The notes under the pieces were generated by a model that was not told the origin of the DNA, made no database searches, and saw nothing but the letters and a program-made list of their open reading frames with translations. Shown here in pieces: positions 45,070 to 52,136 of a stretch of DNA of 64,000 nucleotides (its first letter is position 1; the number at the start of each line of letters is the position of its first letter). Source of the stretch: an uncultured Eubacterium sp. GTDB lineage: Bacteria; Bacillota; Clostridia; Lachnospirales; Lachnospiraceae. The stretch spans positions 1 through 64,000 of the forward strand of contig CAJUIL010000002.1 of assembly GCA_910586225.1 (NCBI GenBank), written 5' to 3'. A program made the translations under genes and the position numbers.

Positions 45070-45116
45070 CTTGGCGCTGCAGCCGTTTTGCATAATAGGG
45101 CGGCTGCAGCGCCAAG
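45070..45116. repeat. 16-bp perfect inverted repeat
   Basis: CTTGGCGCTGCAGCCG (45070-45085) and CGGCTGCAGCGCCAAG (45101-45116) are exact complements around a 15-base loop, between convergent genes. There is no T-run on either side, so it is not a standard Rho-independent terminator. Confidence 0.7.
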
Positions 45117-45135
45117 CAGCGTTAGAAAGACTTGA

Positions 45136-45456
45136 TCAACGATAATTTTTCAGATTGTCCGCGAAAAGCGCACGCTTTGCCGTCTGGGCATCTGTAGTGG
45201 GGATTTCTGTATAGCGCCCGTCTAAAATATATCGGATCTTATCCTTGCTCATCCCGGTTTCCCTGGCAGCGATCAAAAGGGGAGTTGGGCCATGTACTCT
45301 GAAATATTCCTTAAGCGTACCGTAATCATCCAGCAGCTCTTTACCGCAATCGTTGCAAAGATAGCGGCCGATCCCTTTGTAGGTCAGCTCGCCGCCGCAG
45401 GAATCGCATCGTTCAGGCTTGTAAAAAGTGATTTTATTCAGACCGGATAGTTCCAT
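45136..45456 (-). CDS. Small zinc-ribbon protein with HTH-like tail
   Basis: A 106-residue protein. The N-terminal zinc ribbon is CDSC followed 16 residues later by CNDC. The rest is helical, with LLIAARETGMSKDKIRYIL looking like a helix-turn-helix. It resembles the two-ribbon protein at 34191 in design but is one-sided. AGGAGG lies 7 bases before the ATG. It is transcribed towards the DagK-like gene. Probably a nucleic-acid-binding regulator, function unknown. Confidence 0.6.
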   Translation of the reverse strand: MELSGLNKITFYKPERCDSCGGELTYKGIGRYLCNDCGKELLDDYGTLKEYFRVHGPTPLLIAARETGMSKDKIRYILDGRYTEIPTTDAQTAKRALFADNLKNYR

Positions 45457-45626
45457 AGCTTGCCTCCTATGCTTGTATTAGTTGTATACGGCGGTGTATC
45501 GATAGCAAGAACTTAATTCTATTATACGGGTATTTGGAAAAAAAGCAAGATGAACTGACACGCGCTCCGAAGGTGTGAGCGGTAACGATTTTTTTGACAG
45601 GAGCAGCGGAAAATAATTTATTATAA

Positions 45627-45635
45627 GGGGGGGGG
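45627..45635 (+). repeat. G9 homopolymer in the MATE gene leader
   Basis: Nine consecutive G residues lie 8 bases upstream of the MATE start, next to the AAGGA ribosome site. Slippage would change spacing between promoter and ribosome site, not the reading frame. Confidence 0.6.
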
Positions 45636-45643
45636 AAGGAACT

Positions 45644-47017
45644 ATGTCACCGAAAAGTGCAAACCAGGATATGGGGAGCGGAAGTGTTCCGAGGCTTATG
45701 CTGCAGCTGGCGATCCCGGCTGTGATCGCACAGCTGATCAATATGCTGTATAATATTGTGGACCGGATCTATATCGGACATATTCCGAATGCCGGGGCGT
45801 CAGCCTTAACTGGGGTCGGCTTGTTTTTGCCGATCTTAATGATGATCAATGCGTTTGCAATGCTGGCAGGCTCTGGTGGAGCGCCGCGGGCGGCGATCGC
45901 GATGGGAAAAAATGACAGGGAGGGCGCGCAGAAGATTTTAGGCAACTGCTTTTGCGTACTGATGATTTTTGCGGTGGCGCTGACGGTGGGGTTTTATGTC
46001 TTTGCACCGCAGTTGCTACGGATGTTTGGGGCAAGCGATGTAACGCTGCCATATGCTTTGGCATATGCGAGGATTTATATTTTAGGGACTGTCTTTGTGA
46101 TGGTTGTCATGGGGATGAACCCGTTTATTACGACGCAGGGTTTTGCGAAGTTTAGCATGATCACGACGGTTATGGGCGCAGTATGCAATATTATCCTTGA
46201 CCCGATCCTTATTTTTGTGCTGGATATGGGCGTACAGGGTGCCGCAGTGGCGACAGTCATCAGCCAGGCGGTCAGCGCGGTATGGGTCATGGTGTTTTTG
46301 CGGGGAAAAAAGACGCTGCTGCGGCTGACAGCGCCGAATATGAAGCTGGTGCCGTCTGTGATCGGCCCGTGTCTGGGACTTGGGATATCCACCTTTGTCA
46401 TGCTGAGCACAGAGAGCATTCTCAATATCAGCTTTAACAGCAGCCTATCCAAATTTGGCGGGGATCTGGCGGTCGGAGCAATGACGATCATTTCTTCCTG
46501 CAATCAGCTGATCACGCTGCCGCTGCAGGGAATCTGCCAGGGCGGACAGCCGATCATGAGCTACAATTTTGGAGCGGGAAATAAAAAGCGGGTGAAGCAG
46601 GCGTTTTATTGTCAGTTTATAGCGTGTACGGGCTATGCGTCGTTCATGTGGCTTTTGCTGATGCTTGTGCCGCAGGTATTTACGAGAATATTCAACAGTG
46701 ATGCAATGCTGGTGGATTATACAGTATGGGCGATGCGGATCTATATGGCAGGTATTTTTTCTACAGGTGTACAGATTTCCTGCCAGCAGACATTTATGGC
46801 GCTTGGACAGGCGAAGATCAGCTTGTTGATGGCGTGTCTGAGAAAGCTTGTGCTTTTGATACCGCTGATCTTCCTTTTGCCGTTTGTGTTTAAGGATCCG
46901 GTGTTTGGTGTGTTCGTGGCAGAGCCGGTCAGCGATATCATAGCGGCTTCGGTTACTGGGTTTATGCTGTTTTCACGGTTGAATAGGATCTTGGATCAGG
47001 GAGCTTCTAAGGCTTAG
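45644..47017 (+). CDS. MATE family efflux transporter
   Basis: A 457-residue membrane protein with about 12 helices, an antiporter that uses a Na+ or H+ gradient to expel cationic drugs or metabolites. MATE landmarks are VPRLMLQLAIPAVIAQLINM at the start, DRIYIGH and the second-half repeat ending LPLQGICQGGQPIMSYNFGA. The leader contains TTGACA at about 45594 and the G9 tract. A terminator follows. The substrate is not predictable. Confidence 0.88.
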   Translation: MSPKSANQDMGSGSVPRLMLQLAIPAVIAQLINMLYNIVDRIYIGHIPNAGASALTGVGLFLPILMMINAFAMLAGSGGAPRAAIAMGKNDREGAQKILGNCFCVLMIFAVALTVGFYVFAPQLLRMFGASDVTLPYALAYARIYILGTVFVMVVMGMNPFITTQGFAKFSMITTVMGAVCNIILDPILIFVLDMGVQGAAVATVISQAVSAVWVMVFLRGKKTLLRLTAPNMKLVPSVIGPCLGLGISTFVMLSTESILNISFNSSLSKFGGDLAVGAMTIISSCNQLITLPLQGICQGGQPIMSYNFGAGNKKRVKQAFYCQFIACTGYASFMWLLLMLVPQVFTRIFNSDAMLVDYTVWAMRIYMAGIFSTGVQISCQQTFMALGQAKISLLMACLRKLVLLIPLIFLLPFVFKDPVFGVFVAEPVSDIIAASVTGFMLFSRLNRILDQGASKA

Positions 47018-47030
47018 AGAGATTCAAAGG

Positions 47031-47060
47031 GACTGTCGGAATATCCGGCAGTCTTTTTTT
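47031..47060 (+). terminator. Terminator of the MATE gene
   Basis: GACTGTCGG (47031-47039) pairs with CCGGCAGTC (47045-47053) with one G-T wobble, followed by seven T. Confidence 0.85.
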
Positions 47061-47071
47061 ATTTGCTTTTG

Positions 47072-47100
47072 TTGACAAAGAGCTTCTTTGGTGATATAGT
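47072..47100 (+). promoter_or_regulatory. Promoter of the GntR-ABC operon
   Basis: TTGACA (47072-47077), a 17-base spacer and TATAGT (47095-47100). The -10 box is covered by the palindrome at 47096-47123. Confidence 0.75.
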
Positions 47101-47123
47101 TAGTTACACAAGTAATGAACTAT
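47096..47123 (+). promoter_or_regulatory. GntR/YtrA-type operator palindrome
   Basis: ATAGTTAGTTAC and GTAATGAACTAT are mirrored around ACAA (TTAC-ACAA-GTAA core, ATAGTT/AACTAT arms). The site overlaps the -10 box of the operon promoter, as expected for a repressor that acts on its own operon. Confidence 0.65.
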
Positions 47124-47221
47124 ATAACAAACTAAGCTAAGAATACTAGTACACAAGCAAGACAGTACACCAGCGGATCAACACAATAGTTATGAGGAGG
47201 CTTAAAAGTGAGGTGGCATGA

Positions 47222-47602
47222 TTGAATGAAATCTTAAATCAGGAAAAATCAATCTATCTTCAAATCAGTGAAATGATTGAGAATGATATTTTGCGGGATG
47301 TTCTTTTGGAGGAGGAAAAAGTACCGAGTACGAATGAGCTGGCAAAGTTCTTTAAGATCAATCCGGCGACTGCGGCCAAGGGAGTGAATCTTTTAGTGGA
47401 CGAGGGAATCTTATACAAGAAAAGAGGGATAGGTATGTTTGTAACACAGGGGGCAAAGCAGGCGGTAAAAAAGAAGCGCAGAGATGCGTTTTGCGAGAAT
47501 TTTGTCAGATCCCTGCTGACGGAGGCCGCAAGCCTTGGGATAGGGGAAGAGGAGCTGATTGAAATGATCCGGCGTCAAAATGCGCAGGGCGTAGAGCGTT
47601 GA
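47222..47602 (+). CDS. GntR-family repressor (YtrA subfamily)
   Basis: A 126-residue regulator. The N-terminal winged helix-turn-helix reads IYLQISEMIENDIL, then KVPSTNELAKFFKINPATAA and LVDEGILYKKRGIGMFV. The C-terminal part is only about 45 residues, as in the YtrA subfamily, which has no large effector domain. It starts with TTG after GAGGTGG. In Bacillus, YtrA represses an ABC transporter operon induced by cell-wall antibiotics; here an ABC transporter follows, and a palindrome covers the promoter. Confidence 0.88.
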   Translation: MNEILNQEKSIYLQISEMIENDILRDVLLEEEKVPSTNELAKFFKINPATAAKGVNLLVDEGILYKKRGIGMFVTQGAKQAVKKKRRDAFCENFVRSLLTEAASLGIGEEELIEMIRRQNAQGVER

Positions 47603-47694
47603 AGAAGCAAAGAGTAAGCATAAGGTTCTGAAAAAAGGAAGTAAAAGAGGAAACATAGGATATGCGCAAAGGAAAGCGCGGAATTGGAGGGGCA

Positions 47695-48570
47695 ATGAGT
47701 CTGAAATGCGAAAATGTTAAAAAGACATATAATAAAATAGATGTATTAAAGAATATCAATATGGAAATCGAGCATGGGAAAATATATGGCCTAATCGGAA
47801 GGAATGGAGCGGGGAAAACGACGCTGCTGTCTGTTCTGACGGCACAGAATCCGGCGTCCGGCGGGACGGTCACTTATGACGGGATGCCTGTCTGGGAGAA
47901 TCAAAAGGCATTAGATCATTTGTGCTTTTCCAGAGAACTTAATCCGATGTCTGTATTTGGTCCTAATATTATGAAAATAAAAGAATATTTAAGAATTGCA
48001 TCGATTTTTTACCCGAAATGGGACGCGCAGATGGCGAAGCAGCTTGTGGAAATGTTTCATCTGGATATAAAAAAGAAAATTTCGAAAATATCCAAAGGTA
48101 TGATGAGCATGGTTACCATTATTGTTGCGCTGGCGAGCAAGGCGGATATTACGATCGTAGATGAGCCGGTAGCGGGACTGGATGTAGTTGCGAGGGAGCA
48201 GTTTTACCGGCTGCTGCTGGAAGAGTATACGAATACCGGGCGTACATTTATTATCAGTACACATATTATCGAAGAGGCTGCTGATATCTTTGAAGAAGTG
48301 ATCATATTAAAAGACGGAGCGGTACTGTGCAAGGAAAATACGCAGGAGCTATTGGCACGCAGTCTGCATATCAGCGGGAATGCACAGGATGTAGATGCGG
48401 CGTGCGCAGGACTTACGCTCTATCATCAGGAAACGATGGGACGCAGCAAGGGTGTGACCGTTGTTTTGGAAAAAGGGCAGCGGATCGAACAAGGATACGA
48501 TGTGACGGTACAGCCAGTCAGCCTGCAGGAGTTGTTTCTGGCGCTGTGCAAAGAGGAGGCGGTGGTATGA
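47695..48570 (+). CDS. ABC transporter ATP-binding protein
   Basis: A 291-residue ATPase with Walker A GRNGAGKTT, signature-like ISKGMMSMV (in place of LSGGQ, normal for this subfamily) and Walker B ITIVDEPVAGLD. The switch histidine is in ISTHIIEEAAD. It starts at 47695, where GGAGGGG precedes the ATG; the 33-base in-frame extension is not needed. Its stop overlaps the next start (ATGA). It energises the two membrane proteins that follow, under the YtrA-like repressor. Confidence 0.9.
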   Translation: MSLKCENVKKTYNKIDVLKNINMEIEHGKIYGLIGRNGAGKTTLLSVLTAQNPASGGTVTYDGMPVWENQKALDHLCFSRELNPMSVFGPNIMKIKEYLRIASIFYPKWDAQMAKQLVEMFHLDIKKKISKISKGMMSMVTIIVALASKADITIVDEPVAGLDVVAREQFYRLLLEEYTNTGRTFIISTHIIEEAADIFEEVIILKDGAVLCKENTQELLARSLHISGNAQDVDAACAGLTLYHQETMGRSKGVTVVLEKGQRIEQGYDVTVQPVSLQELFLALCKEEAVV

Positions 48571-49232
48571 TGAAAAGCGGATGGGGGCGGGTGCTCCGGT
48601 ACTTTGTCTGGCAGGCAGAGATTTATGTATGCTTTGCGGTGGCAGGAGCTTTTGTTATGGTGGCGTATGTGAATCTCATAAATGGAGAAGCGTTTCATCA
48701 GCAGCGCTTTCTGCAGGCGGTACCAAACACGGTGGTTTTTAATGCGATGATGATCTTATTTTTAGACGGTGTGTCCTCGTTCAAGTATGTGTATGATATG
48801 CCGGTTTCGTTTGGCTGTCTTAGAAGGAATGCGTTTTTGGGCGGCCTGTTAATGGATGGGCTGCTGGCGGCGGAAAGCTTGTTGATTTCCATAGCTGCAG
48901 CCAGGCTGCTGCAGACAGAGCAGATGGATCTTATATTTTGTGCAGCGCTGTTTTTGCTTCTGGAGGGGATCGCAAGGCTAATAGGAATCGCTTCTATGAA
49001 GTGGGGCAGGGTGGTTTATTTTGTCATGATCGGGGTAATTGTCGGAATAAGCGTATGCATCGGATTTCTTGCTGGAGTTACAGGGGGAGCTACAGTATCG
49101 CTGGTGCGTTTCCTTGGTACAGACTGGAAACAGGAGACACAATGGATCGTGCTTGCAGTAGGAGCGGTTGTTTGTTTTGCGGCGAACGCAGGAAGCTGGG
49201 GCATTTTAAAAAACCTTGAGGTAAGGGGATAG
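48567..49232 (+). CDS. ABC permease-like membrane protein
   Basis: A 221-residue membrane protein with about six helices, starting in the 4-base overlap with the ATPase gene and preceded by AGGAGG. It starts with a cytoplasmic basic segment and a helix at about 17-38. Pairs of hydrophobic segments follow, ending at about 205-212. It has no recognisable motif beyond this topology and is most likely the first permease subunit. A frame upstream of this start overlaps the ATPase gene and is only a shadow. Confidence 0.7.
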   Translation: MMKSGWGRVLRYFVWQAEIYVCFAVAGAFVMVAYVNLINGEAFHQQRFLQAVPNTVVFNAMMILFLDGVSSFKYVYDMPVSFGCLRRNAFLGGLLMDGLLAAESLLISIAAARLLQTEQMDLIFCAALFLLLEGIARLIGIASMKWGRVVYFVMIGVIVGISVCIGFLAGVTGGATVSLVRFLGTDWKQETQWIVLAVGAVVCFAANAGSWGILKNLEVRG

Positions 49233-49256
49233 GACATGGTACAGGAGGATGCGATC

Positions 49257-49985
49257 ATGTTAAAAAGAGAATTAAAAAAACAACTATATACGAGATGGGA
49301 TGAGATTACGTTGATGTTGGTTGTGGAGGCAGGATTTTTCCTTTTTGGAGAATTGATGCTGGCAGCTGCGGTTTATGGGATTGGGGGAAAAGAAAGGACG
49401 GTTATTCCGATTGGTACGATGCTGGCAGTTTGTGTTCCGGTGATCTTGATGGTGTTTTTCGGAATGAGCAGCCTGGCGATGAATTTTAATCTGGCGGTCA
49501 GTATGGGTTCGGTCCGCAGCCGGTATGTTATGGCGATGCTTGGCGTTTCGTATTTGCAGGCAGTTGCGCTTTTATGGATCGCGGATCTGTTTTATGCATT
49601 GGAACAATGGATCTTTCGCGTTGCTTATGCGGGGATGAAAAATGAGCTGGAAATGGGAGTGTTTTTTCAATGGAAATATATTTTGCCTGTGAGTTTGGCT
49701 GTTGTTGCGATTGCGGCATTGATAGGGGCGTTATTTTTAAGATTTGGAAAAGGCGTGTTTGTAATTTTCTGGATTTGTTGGATGGCTGCTGTGATCGGCG
49801 GACCGCAGCTTGCAAAGATACTGGCCAGCAAAAAAGACAATGCGTTTTTGCGTATGTTAAGAATAATGGCCAGAGGATTTTGCGGATTTCCACAGGCTGG
49901 GCTGCTTGTGATCATCACAGCGATCTCGGTCGCGATGCTTGCAGCGGCGTGGATGGTGCTGCGCAGACAGCAGGTGGTTACGTAA
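49257..49985 (+). CDS. ABC permease-like membrane protein
   Basis: A 242-residue membrane protein with about six hydrophobic segments, likely the second permease of the same transporter. The ATG at 49257 has AGGAGG 8 bases before it; the in-frame ATG at 49236 has a weaker site. It begins LKRELKKQLYTRWDE, a basic amphipathic start like that of the ABC-2 permeases. It is the last gene of the operon. The substrate is unknown; an antibiotic-stress role is only suggested by the YtrA-like repressor. Confidence 0.7.
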   Translation: MLKRELKKQLYTRWDEITLMLVVEAGFFLFGELMLAAAVYGIGGKERTVIPIGTMLAVCVPVILMVFFGMSSLAMNFNLAVSMGSVRSRYVMAMLGVSYLQAVALLWIADLFYALEQWIFRVAYAGMKNELEMGVFFQWKYILPVSLAVVAIAALIGALFLRFGKGVFVIFWICWMAAVIGGPQLAKILASKKDNAFLRMLRIMARGFCGFPQAGLLVIITAISVAMLAAAWMVLRRQQVVT

Positions 49986-50214
49986 GTGATAAGATATAGT
50001 GGAAAGAAATTACAAATAGAATTTAAATACATATAGTTATTTATTATTGTGAATTGAAGATATTTCTGTAGATGTTAATATTTCATTAAAGAAATAAATG
50101 GATACGTTAAATATTTGAAAACGGGGAAAGGCAAGGATTTTCATTAAAAGGTGTCCTATACTATTAAATGGTATAAGACACCTTTATATGTATTTAAAGA
50201 CAATATTTCACAAG
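49986..50214. other. AT-rich intergenic stretch with a terminator-like hairpin
   Basis: AAAGGTGTCCTATAC (50147-50161) and GTATAAGACACCTTT (50171-50185) form a stem with one mismatch between the ABC operon and the converging minus-strand ORF. A/T ends suit termination in both directions. I see nothing else here. Confidence 0.6.
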
Positions 50215-50598
50215 TTAGCCCATACTAAAAGTTAATGTTTCAGCATAAGGATCATAACTTGCTGAGAACATTATGCTGTAAGTTGAACCTAATAGAGTCA
50301 GGTTTAAAAATTTATGATGAAAATATGGTTTTTCACTTGTGAAACTGTCCCAGTAACAGGTACAAGGGCTATAATTTTTAATAATATTTCCACGTAAATA
50401 GTCTATGCGTCCATCAACACCATTTTGGAGCCATCTGCAGGTTAAATCGATTGTAACTATTTGGGTTTTTTTGTTTGCAATAGTATCAGAAATAGTATAT
50501 GTTTTATAAGATGTTACCCAAACAGATCTGGCAAAATCTTCACTAGAATCTGTGCAAGTTATTGACAGTTCATGTTCGCTATCAGAAGCAATAACCAT
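50215..50598 (-). pseudogene. Truncated secreted-type protein fragment
   Basis: The open frame gives 127 residues from the ATG at 50598 but stays open a further 39 codons upstream to a stop at about 50716-50718. That extension has no start codon with a ribosome site, yet it is protein-like (for example NPNQLCELEVGES). The mature sequence is beta-rich, with HFHHKF-like and SASYDPYAETLTFSMG at the end. I think the 5' end with the signal peptide is lost. No family recognised. The high AT content matches the surrounding stretch. Confidence 0.35.
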
Positions 50599-50719
50599 TG
50601 ATTCGCCAACTTCAAGTTCACATAATTGATTAGGATTAACTTTGATATTTTTCTTGTTCCCAAAGTGTATTTTGCTATAATTGGATAGATTTAAGAAAAA
50701 GAAAATACTAAAATGTCAC

Positions 50720-51518
50720 TCTGTATAAATATTTTCTGCTTTCGGGCATATTTTAATATCAAAAATTAAGCAATTTGCTGTCTATATGGATATTTTATCT
50801 AGAGTTATCTATGTTAGTAATGAAGTATAATAGTTCCATGTCCAGAATGTATGTGTTGCCGTAATTCATTATAGGCTTAGCCTGTAGAACACATCAGATT
50901 TTTTTCAAGTTGAGAATGAAGATGTGCTCAAAGTTAACTTGCGATATTTGGTCGTATATTAGTTTTTTCATAAAAAATTGTTATATAAATCAAAAAATTC
51001 ATATAGATTGTAGACAGGCACCTTGAAGACTCAAGACTTGGCATGTATGCAGTTATTGATTCAAAACATGTGAAAATTGCAAACGTGACTTTTTTATTGC
51101 TGGAATGATGTTTATATATGTTTCTAACAGTTCATTGGTTTTTACTTTTGATGATTCAGGATAAGTAGTGTTATAAATTTAGTAACAGAATTTGAAAGGA
51201 TTTATTCATGTTTAATCAGACATTTTAGAAAAGTTTGCCTAATGAACATTTGTCATTTGCCTTACGGAGTCCCAGTGACAACATTAATAATCAAGTAGAT
51301 ATCAATTCGCAGATTAAAAAATTTGTTTGAGACTAGACAGAGGTAGTCGTTCCTCCTGAATTTATCGCATATAGCCAATAAGTATAGGACCTTAATTAGC
51401 ATTTATCCATAATTTAGAAATAATTGTGCAAGAATTGTCGTTGGTTGCATATAAAAATAACTTTCGGATTCAGAAGTCTTAAAAGCATATGTTTGTTGCG
51501 AGAAAGAGTACATTTATC
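50720..51518. other. AT-rich stretch without recognisable genes
   Basis: About 800 bases hold only short open frames, and none has a good ribosome site. It may be decayed DNA or an unrecognised non-coding region. No repeat or hairpin with a T-run stands out. Confidence 0.35.
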
Positions 51519-51556
51519 TTGACAAAGAGTGAAATTTAAGTTATCGTTTTAAACGA
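51519..51556 (+). promoter_or_regulatory. Promoter with an overlapping short palindrome
   Basis: TTGACA (51519-51524), a 17-base spacer and TATCGT (51542-51547). TCGTTTTAAACGA (51544-51556) is a palindrome across the -10 box and could be an operator. Confidence 0.5.
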
Positions 51557-51600
51557 AAGTAAAACTATAAAATTAAGTTTAATAGGAGGGATTATTAATA

Positions 51601-52026
51601 ATGAAGGCGAAAAGAATAAAATTATTTGTAGCTGCTGTTATAATCTTTGGCATAACGGGAACTGTGTTAGCTTCGAATGTTTTGGCTTCTGGAGGCCAGT
51701 CAGATGTTACGATTGTGGAAGAGGCAGAGGATGTCAGCCTTAAAAATATCCGGTCAGAAACTTCCGGCAGCAGGGACCAACAATTTTATGAAGAAGTAAG
51801 CTGTGAACAGATCAGCCAGAAAACAGAAGAGAGTTTTTTGGGCATCGATGGCATTTCGTCGGCGGATGCGGATGTAAGCTATGATGCGGCAACGGATGAG
51901 TATGCGGTTGAGCTGTCTCTGGTGACCGATGCGGATATCGATCAAGAACAGGAGGAGCTGTTTCGGAAGGTGTTAGATAAAACCTTTGATAAAGTCACGC
52001 TGAAAATAAACGGGGCTGTCCGGTAG
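51601..52026 (+). CDS. Secreted hypothetical protein
   Basis: A 141-residue exported protein. Residues 1-29 form a signal peptide (basic start, hydrophobic 8-22, likely cleavage near VLAS). The mature part is strongly acidic, with a first Ser/Glu-rich section and then about 60 residues of alternating strands and helices (SADADVSYDAATDEYAVELS and KVTLKINGAVR). TAGGAGGG precedes the start. No family recognised; there is a weak similarity in layout to lipoprotein-like sporulation proteins. Encoded just before the CRP-like gene with its own promoter. Confidence 0.5.
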   Translation: MKAKRIKLFVAAVIIFGITGTVLASNVLASGGQSDVTIVEEAEDVSLKNIRSETSGSRDQQFYEEVSCEQISQKTEESFLGIDGISSADADVSYDAATDEYAVELSLVTDADIDQEQEELFRKVLDKTFDKVTLKINGAVR

Positions 52027-52039
52027 TTCAAGACAACTC

Positions 52040-52068
52040 TTTACACCCAAACTGTGATTTGCTATAAT
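52040..52068 (+). promoter_or_regulatory. Promoter of the 751-residue CRP-like protein gene
   Basis: TTTACA (52040-52045), a 17-base spacer and TATAAT (52063-52068), 68 bases before the coding start. Confidence 0.7.
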
Positions 52069-52136
52069 TTTTATATCGGGTTCGTTTGCCGGATGAGTGG
52101 GAAGAACAAATAGCAAAAAGCAAATAGGGAGTAAAT

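Noticed and set aside
48327..48566. Longer start for the first permease of the YtrA operon
   Set aside because: It would overlap the ATPase coding region; the ATG at 48567 has AGGAGG upstream and the typical ATGA overlap.
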